Of a DNA stretch of 45,503 nt, positions 1-6,905 are shown piece by piece. Below the pieces are notes generated by a model. The model saw nothing but the letters and a program-made list of their open reading frames with translations, was not told the DNA's origin and searched no databases. The stretch is taken from NCBI GenBank assembly GCA_905480195.1, contig CAJQPN010000007.1, positions 1-45,503 of the forward strand, written 5' to 3'. Each line of letters starts with the position of its first letter. The first letter of the stretch is position 1. The position numbers and the translations under genes were made by a program. The stretch comes from an uncultured Acidimicrobiales bacterium (GTDB lineage Bacteria > Actinomycetota > Acidimicrobiia > Acidimicrobiales > Aldehydirespiratoraceae).

Positions 1-1994
1 CCGATCGAGTCCGCCTTCTGGAGCATGTCGTACACCTCGGACTCCTGAGGGAGCGTCGCTAGATCGACTTCGACATCGTGGTGATCGGCGATGAGATCGA
101 CGGCGTAGTGCAACACCGACAACATCCCGAGCCCGAGCAGGTCAAACTTCACAAGACCGGCGGCCGCACAGTCGTCCTTGTCCCATTGCAAGACGCTGCG
201 ATCGTCCATACGCCCCCACTCGACCGGACACACCTCGATCACCGGCCGATCGCACATGACCATGCCTCCGGAGTGGATGCCGAGATGACGGGGGAAGTGC
301 TCCACCTCCGCTGCCAACTCCATCACCGGTAGCGGAATCGTGGTGTCGGGATCTTGCGCACCGGCAGCGACGCTCCCCCACCGATCGACCTGTTTGGAGA
401 AGGCGTCCTGTTGACCTTGGGCATACCCGAGCGCCTTGGCCATGTCGCGGATCGCCGACTTGGAGCGGTAAGTGATGACATTGGCGACCTGAGCGCAGTG
501 ATGGCGGCCGTGCTTGTCATAGACGTACTGGATGACCTCTTCGCGCCGGTCGGACTCAATGTCGATATCGATGTCGGGTGGACCGTCTCGCTCCGGCGAT
601 AGGAACCGCTCGAACAGCAGACCGAGCGACACGGCATCAGCGTTGGTGATACCGAGGGCGAAGCACACTGCGGAGTTGGCGGCCGAACCCCGGCCTTGAC
701 AGAAGATGTTGGCCCGCCGACAGAAGTCGACGACATCCCACACCACCAGGAAGTAGCCGGGGAAGTTGAGGTCATGGATGAGATCGAGCTCACGATCGAG
801 TTGGGCCCACGCCCCCTCGATCCGCTCCTCGGCCCGGGGCCCATATCGACAAGTTCCGCCTTCCTCGACCAGTCGGCGGAGAAAACCCATCTCGTCGAGC
901 CCGTCGGGGCAGGGATACGGCGGCAGATCAGGGGCGACCAACGAAAGGTCGAACGCACACTCGAGCCCCAATTCAGCCGCCCGCTGCACCGCACCGGGAT
1001 AGCGAGCGAACCGGGTCGCCTGCTCAGCACCCGACCGCAGATGCATACCCGCTGGAGGGAGCCAACCATCGATCTCATCGAGGCTGCGCCGGGCACGCAC
1101 TGCGGCCAGAGCCGAGGCAAGTCGCTTGCGGGCGACCGAGTGGTGATGGGCATTGGCGGTAGCGACGACATCGACCCCACACGACACAGCGAGTTCGGCG
1201 AGGACGTCATTGCGGACCGAATCGGTTGGTAGACCGTGATCCCACAGTTCGACGAACACGTTCTGGCGGCCGAAGTCGCTCACCAGCCGTTCGAGTTCGC
1301 GACGTCCCGCAGCCGGTCCTTCGACAGCGAGCGCAGCAGGCACCGAGCCTTTGCGACACGCAGTGAGTACCGCCCAGTGATCACCGGTGCCGTCGCCGGC
1401 GAGTTCGACCAATCGTTCGTACGGGATCCGGGGCGCGCCTTTCTCACCGGCCAACTGCCCCTCACTGATCGCTCGACCGAGACGGGCGTACCCCTCGGGC
1501 CCTCGGGCGAGGATCAGGATGTGCTCGCCTTCTGGATCGGCAGGCCCAGAACGACGGAGGTCGATCGGCGCTTGGCGTGTCGAGCCGGAACGGTCCGCCT
1601 CCGGCGAGGGCGACAACGTGAGTTCGGCGCCGAAAACGGTCGGCAACCCGACTGCTTTGGCTGCCTCGGAGAACCGGACCACACCGTAGAAGCCGTTGTG
1701 GTCGGTGAGCGCCAGCGCTTCGAGTCCGAGCCGGGCTGCCTCCTCGGCCAACTCCTCAGGATGGGAGGCGCCATCAAGGAACGAAAAGTTCGAGTGGCAA
1801 TGCAACTCGGCGTACGGGATCTCACCTCGACGACGTTCCTCAGATGGCGGCGTGTAAGGCATCCGCTTGCGTGACCAGGCTGGACTGTCGCTTCCATCGC
1901 CGGAGCGCAGGTCGCCGACGCGGCCGGTGGACGGCCGGTCCGAGAGCCGGCGCTCAAGTTCTCCCCATGAGATTCCTGGATTGACAAAACCCAT
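1..1994 (-). CDS. dnaE2: Error-prone DNA polymerase DnaE2 (N-terminal part, cut by window edge)
   Basis: SOS-induced C-family polymerase that does mutagenic translesion synthesis with ImuA' and ImuB. The frame is open from the ATG at 1994 to base 1, giving about 664 residues of a family usually near 1,080-1,100, so the C-terminal part lies outside the window. The N-terminus (MGFVNPGISWGELERRLSD) resembles mycobacterial DnaE2. A PHP domain starts near residue 63 with the HCHSNFSFLDGAS motif, and the catalytic aspartates sit in PPDIDID near residue 475. The last visible residues (VYDMLQKADSIG) match the conserved palm/fingers region of DnaE enzymes. No Shine-Dalgarno sequence precedes the ATG, but a -10-like element lies 6 nt upstream, which suggests a leaderless mRNA. 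A perfect LexA box precedes it. Identity is very secure. Confidence 0.96.
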   Translation of the reverse strand, partial: MGFVNPGISWGELERRLSDRPSTGRVGDLRSGDGSDSPAWSRKRMPYTPPSEERRRGEIPYAELHCHSNFSFLDGASHPEELAEEAARLGLEALALTDHNGFYGVVRFSEAAKAVGLPTVFGAELTLSPSPEADRSGSTRQAPIDLRRSGPADPEGEHILILARGPEGYARLGRAISEGQLAGEKGAPRIPYERLVELAGDGTGDHWAVLTACRKGSVPAALAVEGPAAGRRELERLVSDFGRQNVFVELWDHGLPTDSVRNDVLAELAVSCGVDVVATANAHHHSVARKRLASALAAVRARRSLDEIDGWLPPAGMHLRSGAEQATRFARYPGAVQRAAELGLECAFDLSLVAPDLPPYPCPDGLDEMGFLRRLVEEGGTCRYGPRAEERIEGAWAQLDRELDLIHDLNFPGYFLVVWDVVDFCRRANIFCQGRGSAANSAVCFALGITNADAVSLGLLFERFLSPERDGPPDIDIDIESDRREEVIQYVYDKHGRHHCAQVANVITYRSKSAIRDMAKALGYAQGQQDAFSKQVDRWGSVAAGAQDPDTTIPLPVMELAAEVEHFPRHLGIHSGGMVMCDRPVIEVCPVEWGRMDDRSVLQWDKDDCAAAGLVKFDLLGLGMLSVLHYAVDLIADHHDVEVDLATLPQESEVYDMLQKADSI

Positions 1995-2000
1995 GTTCGC

Positions 2001-2029
2001 ACGCTAACGAACATATGTTCGCTTTACAA
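2001..2029 (-). promoter_or_regulatory. dnaE2 promoter, probably leaderless and LexA-repressed
   Basis: Read on the minus strand: a -35-like TTGTAA (2029-2024), a 17-nt spacer, a -10-like TAGCGT (2006-2001) of TANNNT form, then 6 nt and the ATG at 1994. Transcription would therefore begin at or next to the start codon. The LexA box lies in the spacer. The imuA' promoter has the same spacing. The element assignment is inference from sequence. Confidence 0.6.
2008..2021. promoter_or_regulatory. LexA (SOS) box of dnaE2
   Basis: CGAACATATGTTCG is a perfect 14-bp palindrome that fits the Gram-positive/actinobacterial LexA consensus CGAACRNNYGTTCG. It lies 13 nt upstream of the dnaE2 ATG. A further half-site (ATGTTCG on the plus strand, 1993-1999) overlaps the start codon, so three half-sites lie in about 30 bp. 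Confidence 0.93.
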
Positions 2030-2056
2030 GATCATGGGCGGTGCCTGAATGGGCCG

Positions 2057-3223
2057 TCAGACCAGACGCCGCAGGTACACCGCTCGCACGGCGAGGGCGT
2101 CGCGGACCTCGCTGGTCATCTCCTCGGCGAACTCCGACCGGTACGCCTGGTCGGTCACGATCTGCACTGCGAAGTTGAGTCCCGACATCAACCCGATGAA
2201 CGCAGCCACGAGCAGGAGCTGGCGCGTGAAGATCACATCGGTCCCGAAGACGGCGAAATCGACCGCCCAGTCGCGCTCGAAAGTGAGTTCGGTGGCGGTC
2301 GTCCACTGCCCCAGCGTGTCCTCACGGACCGTGAGCAAGCCGAAGATCACGTAGAACACGGTGACCACGAACGACACCAGAACGATCTGGATCCCTTGGG
2401 AGACGAAGAGCAGCAGACTGACGTTGATTTCGGCTCGTCGCGACAGGGTGGGAGCGTCGGGTTCCGGATCGTCGTCGGGCGGCACCAACTCGGCGACCGG
2501 CGTACCCGCACACCGCGGGCGAACCTCGGACCATGCCTCGAACCGTGCGAGGTCGACGGTGGTGCGCCGAACCGACACGTACACGAAGACCGCTCCGAGA
2601 CCGACGATCAAGCCGAGAACGAGCCCGAACAACGGCAGCGTCCAGTCATTCGCGACCTGCCACATCTCGGCGTTGATGAAGATGAAGGCCGAGAACACGA
2701 GAAGTGTCGGCACCGTCTTCATTGCGAGGGTGGCCACATCGTTGATCTGACGCCGCACCTGCCCGATGGACCACCGCATCATCGGGAACAGACCCCACGT
2801 CGTAATGACGTACCCGAGGCCAAGAACGATCAGGTTGAACCCAATGATGGAGATGATGTTGTCCCACACCGAGCCCTGCGAACCGATCACTGCAGGCACA
2901 ACCGGTAGCAAGACGTAGAGAGCGATCTCCCACGGACCGACGTCGTTCGGCAACGCGAACGGACGGCGGCCTCGGATCCGGTTCACGGTGGCGACCGAGG
3001 TGACGAGGGCACCGAGACACACCCCGAACGCAAGGCTCTGCCACCAGCCTGTCCAGCGATCACCGAAGGCTAGGAAGAACTCGAAAAAGACAACCAGTGC
3101 GAGGAACGGTGCCATACGAGTAAAGACGTCCTCAGTAGCCGAGTAGCGATCGATCAGGTGCGGCAGCCCGCGCCGGACGAACCAACGCTCGGTGAGGTCA
3201 ACAGTGGCTCGCGACCGGCTCAT
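2057..3223 (-). CDS. Multi-pass membrane protein of unknown function in the SOS mutagenesis cluster
   Basis: I do not recognise this family. The protein is about 388 residues with roughly eight hydrophobic segments, for example APFLALVVFFEFFLAF, IALYVLLPVVPAVIG and LPLFGLVLGLIVGLGAVFV. A hydrophilic, Pro/Asp-rich cytosolic loop (VPPDDDPEPDAP) separates the early from the late segments, and the C-terminus is charged. The ATG at 3223 is preferred because GGGAG lies about 9 nt upstream; a GTG at 3292 would add 23 residues. It lies on the same strand between imuB (117 nt upstream) and dnaE2 (62 nt downstream), but no LexA box is visible in front of it. It may be a bystander, or cotranscribed with imuA'-imuB. 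Confidence 0.85.
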   Translation of the reverse strand: MSRSRATVDLTERWFVRRGLPHLIDRYSATEDVFTRMAPFLALVVFFEFFLAFGDRWTGWWQSLAFGVCLGALVTSVATVNRIRGRRPFALPNDVGPWEIALYVLLPVVPAVIGSQGSVWDNIISIIGFNLIVLGLGYVITTWGLFPMMRWSIGQVRRQINDVATLAMKTVPTLLVFSAFIFINAEMWQVANDWTLPLFGLVLGLIVGLGAVFVYVSVRRTTVDLARFEAWSEVRPRCAGTPVAELVPPDDDPEPDAPTLSRRAEINVSLLLFVSQGIQIVLVSFVVTVFYVIFGLLTVREDTLGQWTTATELTFERDWAVDFAVFGTDVIFTRQLLLVAAFIGLMSGLNFAVQIVTDQAYRSEFAEEMTSEVRDALAVRAVYLRRLV

Positions 3224-3339
3224 GGACAGTGTTCTCCCGACGTACCGCTTCGAGAACTGTGACACATCGACAGCGGCCCCGAGTGCGGCCACAAGTGTCA
3301 GGGAAGCGATCCGAGGCCGCGCACCCTATCTTCTCGCGC

Positions 3340-4896
3340 TCAGTCCCACTGTGCTGTCACCCGCCATACGCCGGCCTCGAGCACGACAAGCAGAGCTTGG
3401 CCGTCGGCGGTGACGAGTTGCAGCCGCGCCTGCCGGCGATATGTCTCGACATCCCACCAGCGCTCGTCAATCGGCCACGGCCCCGACCATCCGACCACCG
3501 CCTTACGGTGACCCTTGACGATCAGTTGAGCGGGCGGTGACGAGAGCAACCCACGACCAGTGACCTCGATCACGACACCGCCCTCGTCGAGGATCTCGAC
3601 AACCATCGGGTCGGGCAGCAACCGAGTGGGAGATGGAGCCGGGAGCGAGCCGGGCCAAGGGGCAGTCTTGTCGCCAGGATCGAGCGACCGACCGGCGAGT
3701 TCGACGGTGGCCGTAGGGATCAGTGTGAGCTGCTCATGGCAATGGCGGCCGCCGTGAAACTCGGGAACCAGCACGGCGTCGGTTCCGAGCTGGCCCTGCA
3801 GACGGGCCGCAACACGCACGGCCCGTTGATCCGCCTCGGTCTCGCCACCCCAGAAGCCGAGCTGACGCCCGGTGGCGGCGATGAGTTCATCAGGGACGAG
3901 CGCTAGACGAGTGATACCACCACTCGGTCTGCTCACCGCCGACCCGTTGAGCCAGCCATCGAGCTGCCACCGGACCCGGTCAGCGACTGCCGCATCGGAC
4001 AACATTCCCTCGTGGCGCCAGAACCGGATGAGCTCTTCACCGTGTTCGGTCTCGGCTCGGATCCCCACCCGAACACACGTGACCCCGTCGCGCCCGAGCC
4101 GTCGATGCAGTTCGTCAGCGATCGAACGGGCGACGAACGCAACCCGGTCGATCCGGTCGGCTGGCGGGTCGATCTCAGCCGAAACCGACCAATCGACTGG
4201 GGGCTGGCGGGCATCGGGCAGCCGCTCATCGAGCCCTGACGCCAGCCGATGTGCACCTTGTCCTTCGCGTCCGAAACGGGCCAAGACATCGGTCGCGGGC
4301 AGCTGGGCAAACGCACCGAGCGTGCGGATACCGAGCCGACAGAGCACGTCGGCGAGGTCGGGCCGTTCGAGCACACCGATGTTCATCGGAGCGAGGAACT
4401 CGGCGGTGGTACCCGGAGGAACCAGCCGAATCGGGTCGGCGGCTCGGGCAACCAATTCGGCGGCGAAGGGACCATCGGCTACCCCGACGCGCACATCGGT
4501 GCGACCAGCAACAACCTCGACCATGCGCTCGCGCACAAGTCCGGCCACCACTTCCTCACCGCCGAAGTAGCGCGATGGGCCTTGCGAAACGAGTGCACAG
4601 ACACCGGGACGGGCGACCTCGACTCTGGGAGTGATGTCGTCGAGTACGGCGACGACCGGCTCGAACAACCGTGCCTCTTTCGCTTCATCTCGATCGTGGA
4701 CCGACAGTTCGGGGCAACGAGCCTGAGCGGCCCGTCGTCGCAGACCCCGAACGACACCATGGACACGAGCTTCAGGCGACGCAGCGATAACCCGATTGGC
4801 GAGCAAGACCGCCGACGGTTCATCGAGCGGTACGCCAGTAGCGACGACCGGCCAATCGGGACACCACGCGACGAGCGTGCGAACGGGTGTGATCAT
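3340..4896 (-). CDS. imuB: ImuB, catalytically inactive Y-family polymerase-like mutasome adaptor
   Basis: Y-family polymerase homologue of 518 residues that in mycobacteria acts as a hub linking DnaE2 and ImuA' to the sliding clamp. The N-terminal fold is recognisable (TLVAWCPDWPVVATG, ANRVIAASPEARVHGVVRG). At the site where active polymerases carry the SxDE catalytic acids, this protein reads SQGPSRYFGG, so it should be non-catalytic like known ImuB proteins. A beta-clamp-binding type motif, QLGFWG, lies at residues 345-350, matching the position and form of the known ImuB clamp motif. Its ATG overlaps the imuA' stop codon as TGATG, indicating translational coupling. Expression is expected from the LexA-controlled imuA' promoter. 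Confidence 0.93.
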   Translation of the reverse strand: MITPVRTLVAWCPDWPVVATGVPLDEPSAVLLANRVIAASPEARVHGVVRGLRRRAAQARCPELSVHDRDEAKEARLFEPVVAVLDDITPRVEVARPGVCALVSQGPSRYFGGEEVVAGLVRERMVEVVAGRTDVRVGVADGPFAAELVARAADPIRLVPPGTTAEFLAPMNIGVLERPDLADVLCRLGIRTLGAFAQLPATDVLARFGREGQGAHRLASGLDERLPDARQPPVDWSVSAEIDPPADRIDRVAFVARSIADELHRRLGRDGVTCVRVGIRAETEHGEELIRFWRHEGMLSDAAVADRVRWQLDGWLNGSAVSRPSGGITRLALVPDELIAATGRQLGFWGGETEADQRAVRVAARLQGQLGTDAVLVPEFHGGRHCHEQLTLIPTATVELAGRSLDPGDKTAPWPGSLPAPSPTRLLPDPMVVEILDEGGVVIEVTGRGLLSSPPAQLIVKGHRKAVVGWSGPWPIDERWWDVETYRRQARLQLVTADGQALLVVLEAGVWRVTAQWD

Positions 4897-5603
4897 CAGT
4901 CGACTGTGGCGATGGTGCGAGGCCCGCCTCCGGGACCGGGCAGCAAGACATCGAGTGATCGGAGTCGTGCTGCCGCTCCCCTGCCACTACCGGTGATGGT
5001 GACTTTGCGCGATTGCAGCACACCGTGGCCGACACCGATGCCGCACCACTGCGACTCGGCGATGTCGAGCTGTACATCGGCACCGACCGGCCACTGCGAA
5101 CCAATGCTGACAAGCACCGAGCCTCGCTCGCGCAGGCGGGACCCGATTCGGCGGGCATCTCGCTCGCGCAACCGATGCTTGGGTGAGATGACGATCATGT
5201 CGACCGCTCCGATCAACGCAGCCACCGTCGGCGACCACACGGAGGGCTCGGGATCGACAACCAGCAACCGTTCGAGAGCCACTCCGTGTTCGCCCGCCGC
5301 AACGAGGCCGATGTCGGTGCCGCCGACGAACGCCGTCCACGATCCGGCCGCAGAAGGACCGGCAGCAACGGCGAGAGCGAGCGAGGTGGCACCAACCCCG
5401 CCAACACCGACGATGGTCCCTCTCCGCAACGCCCCGTCGGGGAACAGCGAGGTCAGCGAATCATGAACCGGAAGGGTCTGCTCACGGGCGAGCGTGAGCG
5501 GCGTGACCCGATCGGTGACCAACTCGAGTTGAGCACGCCGCGCGGCTTGGTGAGGGCCGTCGAGCGTGTCGACGGCAAGGTTTCGCACGTGCCTCGTTGC
5601 CAT
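4896..5603 (-). CDS. imuA': ImuA', RecA-fold accessory protein of the DnaE2 mutasome
   Basis: First gene of the imuA'-imuB operon. The product is 235 residues if it starts at the ATG at 5603. That start is preferred over a GTG at 5621 because the GTG lies inside the LexA box, and because the ATG sits 6 nt after a -10-like element. The central strand-loop region GVGGVGATSLALAVA aligns with a RecA-type P-loop, but the Walker A lysine is missing (GVGAT instead of GKT), so ATP binding is doubtful. Later segments (RLLVVDPEPSVW, DMIVISPKHRL) fit the RecA-like core of ImuA' proteins. Neighbours and the SOS box make the assignment strong despite low intrinsic conservation. Confidence 0.88.
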   Translation of the reverse strand: MATRHVRNLAVDTLDGPHQAARRAQLELVTDRVTPLTLAREQTLPVHDSLTSLFPDGALRRGTIVGVGGVGATSLALAVAAGPSAAGSWTAFVGGTDIGLVAAGEHGVALERLLVVDPEPSVWSPTVAALIGAVDMIVISPKHRLRERDARRIGSRLRERGSVLVSIGSQWPVGADVQLDIAESQWCGIGVGHGVLQSRKVTITGSGRGAAARLRSLDVLLPGPGGGPRTIATVD

Positions 5604-5609
5604 CTCGCG

Positions 5610-5638
5610 AGTATCGAACACCTGTTCGCTTCATGCAA
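5610..5638 (-). promoter_or_regulatory. imuA'-imuB promoter, probably leaderless and LexA-repressed
   Basis: Read on the minus strand: TTGCAT (5638-5633), a 17-nt spacer, GATACT (5615-5610), then 6 nt to the ATG at 5603. Spacing matches the dnaE2 promoter exactly. The -10 lacks the first T of TANNNT. The LexA box fills the spacer. Confidence 0.6.
5615..5628. promoter_or_regulatory. LexA (SOS) box of imuA'-imuB
   Basis: CGAACACCTGTTCG fits the CGAACRNNYGTTCG consensus with both 5-bp arms intact. It lies 11 nt upstream of the imuA' ATG and overlaps the predicted -10 by one base, so LexA would block RNA polymerase directly. Confidence 0.92.
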
Positions 5639-6161
5639 GAGGTGCTTCGCGACCCGCCGCCGATCTGATGCGCTGCGAAGATCGGAGTCCGGTGATGCTC
5701 GATCGTGCGACCACAGCTGATCTCGGCACCTGGAATGCGAAACGCTGCCTCCGGGTTGTGACAAACGTGAGAGTCGAGGTAAGCCCCACTGCAGCCGCCA
5801 ACATCACCCGCAAGGGGGGAACTGCAGTCGTCGACCTGCTTGAACCGTACGGTTGAGGCAAGAAGTTCGAGGTGTCGGTCGACACCCACACGAACGGGCG
5901 CACACTCGATGGCTACGCCCAAACGAGCGTCGACGAGGTGCTCGTCCTCGTCGACGCTGACCTTGCCCGACTTCCCGTCGAGATTCGGGTGACAAAGGCC
6001 GGGCTGTTCGGCCGTGGTGTCGGGGTGTTGATCGACGGTGTCGACGGCGCCCCCTGCCCCATCCAACTCATCCGGTAGGCCGCCGTACACCGGAAGCCGT
6101 GAGATCAGACGTCTGCCGCAGGCTCCGGCGAACCGCGGACGGGGGGCTAGGGTCAGCGCCG
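5639..6161. other. Intergenic region without a convincing gene
   Basis: This stretch of about 520 bp separates imuA' from the NUDIX gene. Several frames are open but none gives a protein I recognise. The plus-strand frame 5872-6078 (68 codons, GTG start) has a coding-like composition rich in Val, Asp and Leu, for example DEVLVLVDADLARLPVEIRV. The same frame is nearly open upstream to about 5566 apart from a single TGA at 5854-5856. It could be a decayed gene or chance. No tRNA or clear terminator is visible. Confidence 0.4.
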
Positions 6162-6905
6162 ATGGGTACCGAGGATCGAGTCGCCACCGAGAAGGCCCGT
6201 TTCGCAGCATGGTCGAAGGCCGCTGAGGAGTCCGGGGATGAGCCAGCGCTTCCGGCAGCGACCGTCATCGTGCTGCGCGACGGCGTCGACGGGCCCGAAA
6301 CGCTCATGCTGCGTAAGAACAGCAAGATCGCATTCGGCGGCATGTGGGTGTTCCCGGGCGGGAAGGTCGACGATGCCGACTGGGATGGTGCCGATGATGC
6401 CGTGTCCGCTGCCGCGAACGCAGCGATCCGCGAAGCTGTTGAGGAGGCCCGCCTGAGGATCGAACCCGACGAGATGGTGGTCTTCGCCCACTGGATTCCG
6501 CCGGCGATCGCACCCAAGCGGTACGCCACCTGGTTCTTCGCCGCCCCGGTCGACGATGACGACGTGATCATCGACGATGGCGAGATCGTCGATATGGAGT
6601 GGACCACTCCCACCACTGCGCTCGAAAAGCACCACCGAGGCGAGATCGAGATCGTGCCGCCCACCTGGGTGACCCTCGACCTGCTCACCGGCCACGAGAC
6701 AGTGGCGTCGCTCCTTGCTTTCCTCGATGACCGCCCGGCGCGCTATCACGCAACCAAGGTCGCTGGGGGTGGCGAGTACCCGATCGTGATGTGGCACGGC
6801 GATGCGGGTTACGACACCGGCGATCCGCATATCGACGGTCCGCGCCACCGTCTCACCATGAAGCCCGACGGCTACACGTACGAAGACGACGGAGTGCTCG
6901 ATTGA
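6162..6905 (+). CDS. NUDIX hydrolase (NUDT7/NUDT19-like, atypical box)
   Basis: Hydrolyses a nucleoside diphosphate linked to another group; family resemblance suggests CoA or acyl-CoA as possible substrate, but this is inference. The protein has 247 residues with the ATG at 6162. The NUDIX box runs from GGMWVFPGGKVDD to REAVEEARLRI. The usual G-x5-E spacing is expanded by an acidic insert (DADWDGADDA), as in NUDT19-like proteins, while the metal-binding REAVEEA helix (residues 90-96) is intact. The C-terminal third includes YATWFFAAPV and an acidic loop. Its TGA overlaps the TTG start of the downstream P-type ATPase gene, so the two are probably translationally coupled. Confidence 0.87.
   Translation: MGTEDRVATEKARFAAWSKAAEESGDEPALPAATVIVLRDGVDGPETLMLRKNSKIAFGGMWVFPGGKVDDADWDGADDAVSAAANAAIREAVEEARLRIEPDEMVVFAHWIPPAIAPKRYATWFFAAPVDDDDVIIDDGEIVDMEWTTPTTALEKHHRGEIEIVPPTWVTLDLLTGHETVASLLAFLDDRPARYHATKVAGGGEYPIVMWHGDAGYDTGDPHIDGPRHRLTMKPDGYTYEDDGVLD

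Noticed and set aside
4249-5466. Plus-strand open frame of 405 codons opposite imuB and imuA'
   Set aside because: Arg/Ser/Pro/Thr-rich shadow composition, no recognisable family, and it spans the junction of two real genes on the other strand.
5482-6210. Minus-strand open frame of 242 codons between imuA' and the NUDIX gene
   Set aside because: It overlaps the imuA' coding frame and its LexA box, has shadow-like composition and no recognisable domain.
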